DNA from: Carbonactinospora thermoautotrophica
Lineage (GTDB): Bacteria; Actinomycetota; Actinomycetes; Streptomycetales; Carbonactinosporaceae
Direction of reading: 5' to 3'
NCBI RefSeq assembly: GCF_001543895.1
Contig: NZ_JYIJ01000015.1
Coordinates: 303,674-367,673, forward strand
DNA length: 64,000 bases
Shown: piece by piece, positions 28,838 to 36,917 of the stretch
How positions within the stretch are numbered: position 1 is the first letter of the stretch
Layout of the letters: each line of letters starts with the position of its first letter
Position numbers and translations under genes: made by a program
The notes under the pieces: model-generated
Databases searched by the model: none
What the model saw: the letters and a program-made list of their open reading frames with translations, nothing else
Told to the model about the DNA's origin: nothing

Positions 28838-30166
28838 ATGGCGAACCTGGTGACACGCACGGGGGAGTCCGCGGCTGAGCGGACTGTGGTCACCCCTCGT
28901 GGTCGAGCGGCTAAGCGGAGCGGGAAGCAGGCACAAGAGCAGCAGAACCAGCAGGTGCCGCAGGTCGTGTTTCCCCGGCCGTTCCCCCGGCCGGGCAAGC
29001 CGATCGGAGCGGTCACCCAGCTGGTGGTCCTGCTCGAGCTGGCCGTCGCGCTGATCCTGCTCACCCCGAAGATCTGGGCACTCGCGATCACTGTGCCGAT
29101 CGCGCTGTTCCTGATCGTCCTGGCGCTCGGCCGGCGCCGCGAGCGCTGGCTCGCCGAGTGGATGTGGATCCTGTTCGCGTACCGGGGGCGGCACAAGTAC
29201 GCCAAGGAGACCTTCGAGTACGCGGACCCGAACCTGACGCCGGTACTCGAGTCCAGGTCCGGCCTCAAGACGTTCACCATCACCGACCGATCGCGCGAGA
29301 CCGTCGGCATGGTCGGGGACGCGAACTCGCTCTCGGCGATCATCCTGGTCGAGCAGCCGTCCGACGGCCCGCTGCGCAAGCCGCGCGCCCAGCAGACGCT
29401 GCCGCTGGGGATCGTGGTGAACGCGCTGCAGACCGACGACGTGGTGCTCGCATCAGGGCAGATCGTGCAGCACACCCAGCCAGCGCCGGCGAGCGGCCCG
29501 GGCAGCAGCTCGGTGGCCGCCCGCTCGTACGCGACGGTGAGCGGCGACGTCCCGGCGATCCGCCTCACGTGGGTCGCGCTGCGCCTGGAACCGGACCTGT
29601 GCCCGACCGCCGTCGAGGCACGCGGCGGCGGCATGCTCGGCGCCCAACGGGCACTGCTGAAGGCGGTCCGCCGGGTGATACGCGACCTGAAGGACGCCGG
29701 ATTCCAGGCCACCGCATTGAACGAGACCGACCTGGTGGGCGCGCTGGGCATCTCCTGCTCGGTGAACCCGATGATCGGTACCACGAACCAACGGCTGTCC
29801 GCCGGGCTGCGCCGGACCAAGGAGCTGTGGTCGGCGTGGCAGTGCGACGGCCGGTGGCACGCCACGTACTGGCTGAACAAGTGGCCGGGGATCACGCCGA
29901 CGAACGCGCCGCTCCTGCCCGCGCTGCTCACGAGCGTGCCTGCGCTGGCCGTGACCTTCAGCGTCACCGTGACGCGAACCATGAGCGACTTGATCGGCAT
30001 CACCAGCCATGTCCGCGTCGCGGCCCACACCGAACGCGAGCTGGCGGCCGCCACGACTGCCCTGGAGCAGCGCGCCCAGAAGGCCGGCATCGGGCTGCAG
30101 CGCCTCGACGGCGAGCAACTGCCGGGCCTGCTCGCCACGCTTCCGCTGGGAGGTGCCGTCCGATGA
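28838..30166 (+). CDS. eccE: Type VII secretion protein EccE
   Basis: A 442-residue core-complex subunit. A basic Gln/Pro-rich N-terminus (1-55) precedes two membrane helices (about 58-76 and 80-98), followed by RRRERWLAEWMWILFAYRGR and a mixed alpha/beta cytoplasmic domain, the usual EccE layout. GAGGGGG one base before the ATG serves as ribosome site. The stop overlaps the next gene start as ATGA, so the two are translationally coupled. EccE is the most divergent core component; assignment rests on topology, context and the conserved post-helix segment. Confidence 0.88.
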   Translation: MANLVTRTGESAAERTVVTPRGRAAKRSGKQAQEQQNQQVPQVVFPRPFPRPGKPIGAVTQLVVLLELAVALILLTPKIWALAITVPIALFLIVLALGRRRERWLAEWMWILFAYRGRHKYAKETFEYADPNLTPVLESRSGLKTFTITDRSRETVGMVGDANSLSAIILVEQPSDGPLRKPRAQQTLPLGIVVNALQTDDVVLASGQIVQHTQPAPASGPGSSSVAARSYATVSGDVPAIRLTWVALRLEPDLCPTAVEARGGGMLGAQRALLKAVRRVIRDLKDAGFQATALNETDLVGALGISCSVNPMIGTTNQRLSAGLRRTKELWSAWQCDGRWHATYWLNKWPGITPTNAPLLPALLTSVPALAVTFSVTVTRTMSDLIGITSHVRVAAHTERELAAATTALEQRAQKAGIGLQRLDGEQLPGLLATLPLGGAVR

Positions 30167-31014
30167 GTCTCGTCCAGCCCGCTCCCTCGTTCCCCCAACA
30201 GCCGCAGAGTTCGAGCCCGTTCCCGGTCGACAGCGGGGGCGTGCCGCAGCGGGGTGGAACCCGCATCCAGCAGGGAAGCGCCGTACAGGACGACGCGGCG
30301 CGCCCGACGAAGCGCCGGCCGGTCATCGGCCTGCCCGGCCCTCGGCACGACCAGCACGTCTTGACCCCGGACGAAGTCCTGGCGTTCAGCTTCCCGGTGA
30401 ACGACGACGGCGTTGTCATCGGCATAGGCCAGGACGGCCACCCGGCGGTACTGGGCCTGTTCCGGCAGACCGCCCTCAACATCGCCTACGTCGGCAGCCT
30501 GTACCTCGCGCAGATCATCGCGCTGCGCGCCGCGGCGACCGGCGCCCGGGTGGTCGCGGAGACCGCGCGGCCCCAGGCGTGGGCGGCGCTCGCGCAGCCG
30601 CCGAACACGGCCCAGCCGATCGTGTCACTGGCTCAGCCCGGGGCGATGATGCCGCAGAAGGCGTCGGTGCACAGCCCGCTGCTGGTGATCCGGGACTGCG
30701 GCGCCTTGCCCTCGCCGTCGGCGCTCGGCGCCAAGCCCTGGCAGACCGTGTTCACGCTGCTCCCCTACCTGCGGCCGGAGTCCGCCGGTCTGCTGGTCGA
30801 CGCGGACGTGGTCGGCACCCAGCGGCTCTCGCCACAGGAGGTGGAGATCATAACGAGCGCGGTCGAACTGCCACCCGAGGACCGGATCGCGCTCCCCCAG
30901 CTCCCCGACGACGTCACGCTGTGGCTGGCCCGCGGCGCCCGGCAGTACGCGCAGCTCAACCCCACCCAGATCGAGGTGGGCATGCTGGGCCAGCCCCGCC
31001 GGTTCGACCAGTGA
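30163..31014 (+). CDS. Conserved T7SS-locus protein of unknown function, coupled to eccE
   Basis: A 283-residue soluble protein with no signal peptide or membrane helix. Residues 1-50 are Pro/Gln/Ser-rich and probably disordered. The folded part begins near RRPVIGLPGPRHDQHVLTPDEVLAFSFPVNDDGVVIGIG (about 50-90) and includes TALNIAYVGSLYLAQIIALRAAATGARVV and a LWLARGARQYAQLNPTQIEVGMLG C-terminus. I do not recognise the fold; the alternation of VVIGIG and GARVVAE-type strands with helices suggests an alpha/beta domain. Its four-base overlap with eccE and position at the end of the ESX unit imply a role in secretion, for example as an accessory partner of EccE. Confidence 0.85.
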   Translation: MSLVQPAPSFPQQPQSSSPFPVDSGGVPQRGGTRIQQGSAVQDDAARPTKRRPVIGLPGPRHDQHVLTPDEVLAFSFPVNDDGVVIGIGQDGHPAVLGLFRQTALNIAYVGSLYLAQIIALRAAATGARVVAETARPQAWAALAQPPNTAQPIVSLAQPGAMMPQKASVHSPLLVIRDCGALPSPSALGAKPWQTVFTLLPYLRPESAGLLVDADVVGTQRLSPQEVEIITSAVELPPEDRIALPQLPDDVTLWLARGARQYAQLNPTQIEVGMLGQPRRFDQ

Positions 31015-31021
31015 CGGTCAC

Positions 31022-31083
31022 GGGTCGCGCGCGGGCGACACTCGCGGCGTCGAACCGCTCGCTTCCTCGCCCGCGCGTGACCC
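31022..31083. terminator. Bidirectional terminator-like hairpin between the ESX locus and ribF
   Basis: A 17-base arm at 31022-31038 (GGGTCGCGCGCGGGCGA) pairs with 31067-31083 with one G-U mismatch. It lies 8 bp past the last ESX gene, and ribF converges from the other side (stop at 31148). A further copy of the GCGCGGGCGAC segment lies near 31121. No T-run is present on either strand. Confidence 0.55.
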
Positions 31084-31147
31084 CGCCTTCGTGGGCCTTC
31101 GCCCGCTGGCCCGAAGGGCACGCGCGGGCGACGCTCACGGCCGGTGT

Positions 31148-32083
31148 TCAGGTCTCGCGAGCCAGGATCTCCCGCGTGCGCGCCACGTCGTCCTTCATGG
31201 CGGCGACCAGTTCCTCGACCGAACCGAAGCGCTTCATGCCGCGGATCGCGGCGACGAACTCGACCGCGACGTACCGCCCGTACAGGTCGAGGTCGTCACG
31301 GTCCAGGGCGTACGCCTCGACGCGGCGCTCCCGGCCGTCGAAGGTGGGATTGGCGCCGACCGAGACGGCCGCCGGGTAACGTTCCTCCCCCACGATCAGC
31401 CACCCCGCGTACACGCCGTCGGCCGGGACGGCGGTGTTGGGCGGACACTCGAGGTTCGCGGTCGGGAAGCCGAGCGCCCGGCCGCGCCGGTCACCCCGCA
31501 CGACCACCCCCTCGACCCGGTGCGGATGGCCGAGGACGCGCCGGGCGGTCTCGACGTCGCCCTCAGCGACACACCGACGGACGTAGGAGGAGGAGAGCTT
31601 CTCCTCGCCCTCGGCGACGAGCGGCACCCCCTCGGCGACGAACCCGTACCGCTCGCCCAGCTCGACGAGGGTCTGGACGGTGCCGGCCGCCTTGTGCCCG
31701 AACCGGAAGTCCGCGCCGACCACGACCGCGGCCGCGTGCAGGCCGTCGACCAGCACCTGCCGCACGAACTCCTCCGAGGAGAGCTGCGAGAACTCGCGGG
31801 TGAACGGCAGCACGCACACCGCGTCGACGCCGAGACCGGCCAGCAGCTCGGCGCGGTGCCGCTGCGTGGACAGCATGGCCGGATGCCTCCCGGGCCGGAT
31901 GACCTCGTCGGGGTGCGGATCGAACGTGACCACGACGGCGGGCAGGCCGAGCTCGCGAGCGAGCTCCACCGCCCGGCCGACGATCTTCTGGTGGCCGCGG
32001 TGCACACCGTCGAACACCCCGATCGTGACGACCGAGCGACCCCAGTCGTCGGGTACGTCACCCAGTCCCCACCAGCGATGCAC
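31148..32083 (-). CDS. ribF: Bifunctional riboflavin kinase / FAD synthetase
   Basis: The 311-residue enzyme phosphorylates riboflavin to FMN and adenylylates it to FAD. The N-terminal nucleotidyltransferase half has IGVFDGVHRGHQ (about 21-32), TFDPHPDEV and the SSSYVRR segment. The C-terminal kinase half has GDRRGRALGFPTANLE and the PAAVSVGANPTF / VEAYALD catalytic region. The frame is open far upstream, but GTG 32083 with GAGGAG eight bases upstream begins the domain (VHRWWGLGDVP). It is usually followed by rpsO; here the 13-kb ESX locus and IS lie between them. Confidence 0.95.
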   Translation of the reverse strand: MHRWWGLGDVPDDWGRSVVTIGVFDGVHRGHQKIVGRAVELARELGLPAVVVTFDPHPDEVIRPGRHPAMLSTQRHRAELLAGLGVDAVCVLPFTREFSQLSSEEFVRQVLVDGLHAAAVVVGADFRFGHKAAGTVQTLVELGERYGFVAEGVPLVAEGEEKLSSSYVRRCVAEGDVETARRVLGHPHRVEGVVVRGDRRGRALGFPTANLECPPNTAVPADGVYAGWLIVGEERYPAAVSVGANPTFDGRERRVEAYALDRDDLDLYGRYVAVEFVAAIRGMKRFGSVEELVAAMKDDVARTREILARET

Positions 32084-32468
32084 GGTCCGCGCTCCTCTCT
32101 TCCGGTCCTTAAGAGCGTGCCATGCCCGGGACGGCAGACGCGCACGGGCCACCCGGGAACACACCGAAGCGCACGCCGCGGACGGGAAAACACGCGTTCC
32201 GACGGCTACTACGACGACGAGGTGATCGGCTAGCTCTTTCGACTTGCATGTCCTGCGTGTCGGGCGGAGCCAGCACCCCCACGTCGTACCGCACCTCGTA
32301 CCGTACGGAAAAGAGCACGTGCCGAGATCCTCGCCCGGCTGCTCGCCGGAGATGTTCTTCGCGGACAAGCGCCGCGCCGAGATGGCCGTCCGCCAAGAGG
32401 GGTATGAGCACCGGGGGATCCACGGCAGCCCGACAACACCCATCGGCACTAGCGTGGAAAAGACGACG
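32084..32468. other. ribF-lacI divergent intergenic region
   Basis: No convincing gene in 385 bp. It must hold the ribF promoter (minus) and that of the LacI-family gene (plus). A CCGTACGG palindrome sits near 32307 next to repeated CGTACC segments; no classic LacI-family operator with a central CG was recognised. Confidence 0.45.
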
Positions 32469-33515
32469 GTGAGCTCTGATTCCTCGGCGTCCTCGCCCAC
32501 GCCGCCCACCGGGACGCGGCCGCCGCGCCCCACCATGCTGGACGTGGCCAGGGCAGCGGGCGTGAGCCTCAAGACGGTCTCCCGGGTCGTGAACGGGGAG
32601 CCCGGGGTCACGGCGGAGACCGCCCAGCGGGTCGCGGACGTGATCGGCCGGCTCGGGTTCCGCCGCAACGACAGCGCACGCCTCCTGCGTCAGGGCGTGT
32701 CGACCGGGAGCATCGCGTTCATCCTGGAGGACGTCGCCGACCCGTTCTACGCCACGCTGGCCCGGGCCGTGCTGGACGTCGCGCGCAGCCACGAGTACCT
32801 GGTGCTGGCCGGCTGCTCGGACGAGAACCCGGTCTTTGAGAAGGAGCTGGCGCAGGCGTTCTGCGCCCGGCGCGTCGACGGGCTGGTGATCGTACCCGCC
32901 CCCGGCGGTGACCACCGGTACCTGGTAGCGGAGATGCGCATGGGCACCGCGGTCGTGTTCGCGGACCGGCCCGCCACCGGGATCGACGCCGACACGATCC
33001 TGGTCGACAACTCCGGCGGGGTGCGGGCAGCGGTCCAGCATCTGCTTGGCCAGGGGCACCGCCGCCTCGCATACCTTGGGGACGACCTGCGCGTCTTCAC
33101 CTCGCAGGAGCGGCTGGCCGGTTACCGGGAGGCACTGGCGCAGGCGGGTCTGCCGGTGGACGAGCGACTGGTCTTCACGGCCCGACCGGAGCCGGAGTTC
33201 GTTCGACAGGCGCTCACCGAGGCGCTGGCCGGCCCCGAGCCAGCGACCGCGCTCCTCACCGGCAACAGCAGGGTCACCATTCTGGCCCTGCACCAACTGC
33301 GCGCCCGGAACGAGCAGCCGGCGCTGGTAGGTTTCGACGACTTCGAGTCCGCCGAACTGCTGGACGTCACGGTCGTCGCCCAGGACCCGGCCGCCATCGG
33401 CCGGGCCGCCGCCACACTGCTGTTCGACCGGCTCGCCGGGGACTCACGCCCGATCCAGACCGTGCGGCTCCCAACCCGGCTCGTGGTGCGCGGCTCGTCA
33501 ACGCGACGCCCCTGA
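32469..33515 (+). CDS. LacI-family transcriptional regulator
   Basis: The 348-residue product has a LacI DNA-binding domain (MLDVARAAGVSLKTVSRVVNG, about residues 23-43, with hinge region FRRNDSARLLR) and a periplasmic-binding-protein-like effector domain (about 60-340; FADRP, LVDNSGGVRAAVQHLLGQGHRR, LVGFDDFESAELL). The effector is presumably a sugar or related metabolite but cannot be named. No sugar operon is adjacent: it stands alone on the plus strand between ribF and truB, so its targets are elsewhere or it only regulates itself. The start (GTG 32469, alternative GTG 32454) is uncertain because the first 22 residues are Ser/Pro-rich. Confidence 0.9.
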   Translation: MSSDSSASSPTPPTGTRPPRPTMLDVARAAGVSLKTVSRVVNGEPGVTAETAQRVADVIGRLGFRRNDSARLLRQGVSTGSIAFILEDVADPFYATLARAVLDVARSHEYLVLAGCSDENPVFEKELAQAFCARRVDGLVIVPAPGGDHRYLVAEMRMGTAVVFADRPATGIDADTILVDNSGGVRAAVQHLLGQGHRRLAYLGDDLRVFTSQERLAGYREALAQAGLPVDERLVFTARPEPEFVRQALTEALAGPEPATALLTGNSRVTILALHQLRARNEQPALVGFDDFESAELLDVTVVAQDPAAIGRAAATLLFDRLAGDSRPIQTVRLPTRLVVRGSSTRRP

Positions 33516-33606
33516 CCTGGCAGCCGTGCCGAAGCGCACGCCGCTCCTGGTCCCTGTCGGGCAGGTGTGACAGTCACCCGGCCCGCGAGGAGACCGGCGG
33601 GGTCGC

Positions 33607-34503
33607 TCAGGGGACGAACACCGCGATCGGTTTAGCCTGGCCCCTGGTCTCCTCGACCAGGGCGAGGAACTGGTCTCCAGGGCCGAAGACGGCGACCGGG
33701 CCCGGACCGAGGCCGGTCGCCTTCAGCCAGCCGCCGTGGGCGATCCGGCGCGCCTCCTCCGGGCCGACGTCGCGGCGCGGGAAAGCGGCGGCCACCGCAG
33801 CGGCCAGCGGCAGGATCTGGAAGGACTCGGCGAGTTCGTCCAGGGTGCGGGCGTGCTCCAGGGTGTACGGGCCGACCCGGGTGCGGCGCAGCATCGTGAG
33901 ATGGCCGCCGACACCGAGCGCGGCACCGAGATCGCGGGCGAGCGCCCGGACGTAGGTGCCGGAGGAGCACACCACGGACACGTCCAGGTCGAGGAACTCC
34001 CCCTCCGCGCGCATCGCGCGCAGCTCGAACACGCGCACGGTGACCGGACGTGCCTCGAGCTCGACCTCCTCGCCGGCGCGGGCGCGGGCGTACGCGCGCC
34101 TGCCTCCGATCTTGATCGCGCTCACCGTGGACGGAACCTGCCGGATCTCGCCGGTGAGCGCGGCCATCTCCCGTTCGATGTCGGCCCGGTCCAGGCCGGT
34201 CGCCGGATGGGTGGCCAGCACCTCGCCCTCGGCGTCGTCGGTGGTGGTGGACTGGCCGAGCCGGATCGTCGCGTCGTACGCCTTCTCAGTCAGCGCCAGG
34301 TGACCGAGCAACCGGGTGGCACGCCCGATGCCGAGGACGAGCACACCGGTAGCCATCGGGTCGAGGGTGCCGGCGTGGCCGACCCGGCGGGTGCCTGCGA
34401 TCTTGCGTATCTTGGCGACCACGTCGTGGGAGGTCCAGCCGGCTGGCTTGTCGACGACGACGAGTCCGTCCAGGGGCGGGGTGCGGTCCTGGTGCCGGGT
34501 CAT
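33607..34503 (-). CDS. truB: tRNA pseudouridine(55) synthase
   Basis: A 298-residue enzyme that makes pseudouridine 55 in the tRNA T-loop. The N-terminal GLVVVDKPAGWTSHDVV and the catalytic motif GTLDPMATGVL (nucleophile Asp48) are present, as is the C-terminal domain with YVRALARDLG. ATG 34503 overlaps the nrnA stop as ATGA. This follows the actinobacterial order rbfA-nrnA-truB, although here ribF is separated from it by a LacI gene on the other strand. Confidence 0.96.
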   Translation of the reverse strand: MTRHQDRTPPLDGLVVVDKPAGWTSHDVVAKIRKIAGTRRVGHAGTLDPMATGVLVLGIGRATRLLGHLALTEKAYDATIRLGQSTTTDDAEGEVLATHPATGLDRADIEREMAALTGEIRQVPSTVSAIKIGGRRAYARARAGEEVELEARPVTVRVFELRAMRAEGEFLDLDVSVVCSSGTYVRALARDLGAALGVGGHLTMLRRTRVGPYTLEHARTLDELAESFQILPLAAAVAAAFPRRDVGPEEARRIAHGGWLKATGLGPGPVAVFGPGDQFLALVEETRGQAKPIAVFVP

Positions 34504-35528
34504 GGCTGGGATTCCGTGGAGACCTGGTCGAACGCCCGATACAGGTCGCCCACGACCTGCTCGGCTGCGCCGTGGGCGGTGAAGCCCGCCGCGTACCGGT
34601 GGCCGCCACCGCCCAGGGCGGTGCAAGCCGCGCCCACGTCCACGCGGCCCTTGGCGCGCACGGACACCTGGTACACGCCCTCGTCGTCCTCCTTGAGCAC
34701 GACCGCCACCTCGGCCTCGGCGGTCTTGCGGACCACGTCGATCACGCTCTCGACCTCGTCCAGACGCAACCCGTGAGCCCGCCGGTCGGCCAGCGGCACG
34801 ACGGTCCACACCAGGCCGAGCCCGCCCAGCGCCGTAGCGTCGAGCCGCACGCGGTCGAGCGCGCGACCGAGCACCTTCAGGTACGGGAACCGGACGGTGT
34901 CCCACAGCCGCCGGGAGATCTCCTCGTGCCGGATCCCGGCGGCGAGCAGCCGGGCGGCGAACTCGTGCGTGGCCGGGGTGGTGCCCGCGTACTTGAACGA
35001 GCCGGTGTCGGTGGCGAGCCCCGCGTACAGGGCGGTCGCCACCTCGGGGGTGAGCTGGACGCCGAGCCGCCGCAGCAGTTCGTCCACCAGGACGGCCGTC
35101 GCGGGCGCGCCGGGGTCGACGAGGTGGTGAGTGCCGAACCAGGTGTTGGAGGCATGGTGGTCCAGCACTACGAAGGCCTTGGCCGCCTGGGCCTTGGGCA
35201 TGAGCGTGCCCAGACGCTCCAGGCTGGCGCAGTCGAACGCGACCAGCAGCTCCGGGGTGGTCGGGACCGCGTCCGGCGGCACCAGCAGGTCGAGGCCGGG
35301 GAGGAAGTCCAGCATGCCAGGCACCTGGAAGGGCTCCTCGCCGTAGGAGACCAAGACGTCCTTGCCGAGCGCACGCAGCGCCAGCCCGGCGGCGAGCGCG
35401 GAGCCGAGCGCGTCGGCGTCCGGGGACACGTGGCAGACGAGCGTGATCTGATCGGCGTCCCGGATCAGCCGGACAACGTCCCGCCAGTCTTCCTCGGCAG
35501 GCGCGCTTCGGGCGGCGGACGGTGTCAC
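34500..35528 (-). CDS. nrnA: DHH-family phosphoesterase (NrnA-like oligoribonuclease/pAp phosphatase)
   Basis: This 342-residue protein has DHH motif I (HVSPDADALGSALA, Asp37 and Asp39), the eponymous VLDHHASN (about residue 123), GLATDTGSFKYAGT and the DHHA1 glycine motif GGGGHRYAAGF at the C-terminus. NrnA-type enzymes degrade 2-5 nt RNAs and dephosphorylate pAp; some homologues hydrolyse cyclic dinucleotides, so the substrate is not certain. GTG 35528 has GAGGAGG four bases upstream and overlaps the preceding frame's stop as GTGA. It is coupled to truB. Confidence 0.92.
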   Translation of the reverse strand: MTPSAARSAPAEEDWRDVVRLIRDADQITLVCHVSPDADALGSALAAGLALRALGKDVLVSYGEEPFQVPGMLDFLPGLDLLVPPDAVPTTPELLVAFDCASLERLGTLMPKAQAAKAFVVLDHHASNTWFGTHHLVDPGAPATAVLVDELLRRLGVQLTPEVATALYAGLATDTGSFKYAGTTPATHEFAARLLAAGIRHEEISRRLWDTVRFPYLKVLGRALDRVRLDATALGGLGLVWTVVPLADRRAHGLRLDEVESVIDVVRKTAEAEVAVVLKEDDEGVYQVSVRAKGRVDVGAACTALGGGGHRYAAGFTAHGAAEQVVGDLYRAFDQVSTESQP

Positions 35529-36106
35529 GCGCCCTCCTCTCGCTCGACAGGCTCGCTCATTGGGGCACCGTCCTTTGCGTAGGGGTTGTCACCTCTCGAT
35601 CCCGGCGGGTACCCGGCCGAGTTCGCGGGCGGTTCCACGCCCAGCGTGAATTCGGCCGGCCCTGCCGGGCCGAGGCCGCCTGATGCCCAGGCCGCCTGAT
35701 CGGGTTCGGGGACAACGTCCCACGGAAGGCCGAGCGATGAGCTTCCGGCAGGCGCCCGCACCACCGGGGGCGTTCCTGGTACGCCGAAGGAGCATGACCC
35801 GGGTGTTCGCCGGATGGGCGGCCAACATCCACGCCGGGACCGCTGCGGGCGCCGACCCGGGGAGCACGCCGAGACCCGCGGGGCAGCGGTCGATCCGCCC
35901 TGCCGGACGCGCACCGGCCCGGCGGCAAGACCGTCTTCACGGGCCCGCGAGACACCGCCCCGGACCACCCGGATCCCGCCCGACCGCGCCCGGCCTGGGC
36001 CTGCTAGCCCGACGGGACCCGCCACGGCCCAGCCGTCCACCAACTCAGCGACAAGGCCGACCCGGCAGAGAGATCGACGGCATGGAGATCGACTCAGCGA
36101 ACTCAC
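35525..36106 (-). CDS. Uncertain 193-codon frame between rbfA and nrnA
   Basis: A continuous frame joins rbfA to nrnA exactly: GTG 36106 overlaps the rbfA stop (GTGA) and its own stop overlaps the nrnA start (GTGA). The predicted product is Pro/Gly/Arg/Ser-rich, resembles nothing I know and has no membrane helix or motif. Third-position GC is visibly lower than in neighbours, so it may be a fast-evolving or degenerate gene, or a frame that happens to stay open. The double overlap is the main argument for translation. Confidence 0.35.
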   Translation of the reverse strand: MSSLSRSPCRRSLCRVGLVAELVDGWAVAGPVGLAGPGRARSGGIRVVRGGVSRAREDGLAAGPVRVRQGGSTAAPRVSACSPGRRPQRSRRGCWPPIRRTPGSCSFGVPGTPPVVRAPAGSSSLGLPWDVVPEPDQAAWASGGLGPAGPAEFTLGVEPPANSAGYPPGSRGDNPYAKDGAPMSEPVEREEGA

Positions 36107-36540
36107 GCCCGGTCCTTGTCTTCCGCGCGGTTCCGGTACGGGTCGGGGTCACCCGCGTACCGGGCGCGGGCCGCGTTCCGCTGGACCTCCGCGTCCCTGG
36201 CCCGGGCTTGCATGAGCAGTTCCTCGATGTGGCGAGCGTTCTCAGGCACCGCGTCCGGGACGAACGTGATGGAAGGGGTATGACGCAGCCCGGTCCGCCG
36301 GCCCACCTCGCTGCGGATGAGGCCCTTGGCGCTCTCCAGCGCCGCAGCGGTCTCCGCTCGTTCGGTTTCGCTGCCGAAGACTGTGTAGAAGACGGTCGCC
36401 TCGCGCAGGTCGTTGGTGATCCGCGCGTCGGTGATCGTCACGAACCCCAGCCGCGGATCCTTGACGCGTCGTTCCAGGGTTTCGGCGACGATCACGCGAA
36501 TGCGGTCGGCCGTCTGCCGTACCCGCGCCGCGTTGCTCAC
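36103..36540 (-). CDS. rbfA: 30S ribosome-binding factor A
   Basis: A 145-residue cold-shock factor for 16S 5'-end maturation. The single KH-like domain is recognisable by RVIVAETLERRVKDPRLGFVTITDARITNDLREATVFYTV and TPSITFVPDAVPENARHIEELL; the charged tail after residue 115 is typical of actinobacteria. GTG 36540 overlaps the upstream DUF503 gene stop (GTGA). It belongs to the infB-DUF503-rbfA transcription/translation cluster. Confidence 0.95.
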   Translation of the reverse strand: MSNAARVRQTADRIRVIVAETLERRVKDPRLGFVTITDARITNDLREATVFYTVFGSETERAETAAALESAKGLIRSEVGRRTGLRHTPSITFVPDAVPENARHIEELLMQARARDAEVQRNAARARYAGDPDPYRNRAEDKDRA

Positions 36541-36833
36541 TCGTCCTCCTCGTTGTAGAGCCGTCGCCGGGTGGACAGCAGCTCGACCTCCGGCCGCGCC
36601 GCAACCAGGCGCTCGCAGGCGTCCAAGACGTCGATCACGTGGGCAGCCGTGGTGGACACGAACGCGACCCCGATCGTCGCACGACGGTAGAGGTCATGGC
36701 CATCCACCTCGGCGGCAGCCACAGAGTACTTGCGTTGCAGCTCCACCACGATCGGTCGGATGACCGAGCGCTTCTGCTTGAGCGATCGCACATCACCGAG
36801 CAGAAGGTCGAAGCTGAGTGTTCCGGTGAACAT
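36537..36833 (-). CDS. ylxP: DUF503 family protein (YlxP-like)
   Basis: A 98-residue protein with the DUF503 hallmark pattern FTGTLSFDLLLGDVRSLKQKRSVIRPIV. The family lies next to rbfA in many Gram-positive genomes and YlxP has been linked to ribosome assembly; the molecular role is not settled. Coupled to rbfA by a four-base overlap and separated from infB by an 84-bp gap with a strong hairpin. Confidence 0.92.
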   Translation of the reverse strand: MFTGTLSFDLLLGDVRSLKQKRSVIRPIVVELQRKYSVAAAEVDGHDLYRRATIGVAFVSTTAAHVIDVLDACERLVAARPEVELLSTRRRLYNEEDE

Positions 36834-36872
36834 CCTTCATCGCGGGCTTACCCGCCCGTGGGAGTTGCCATG

Positions 36873-36905
36873 GGTGAGGGGTCCGCGCGGGACGGACCCC
36901 TCACC
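36873..36905 (-). terminator. Hairpin between infB and ylxP
   Basis: GGTGAGGGGTCCG pairs perfectly with CGGACCCCTCACC (13 bp, 7-base loop), 12 bp past the infB stop. No T-run follows on the minus strand, so it may only partly terminate or may protect the infB mRNA end while the downstream genes are still transcribed. Confidence 0.6.
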
Positions 36906-36917
36906 TTGTCGAGGACA

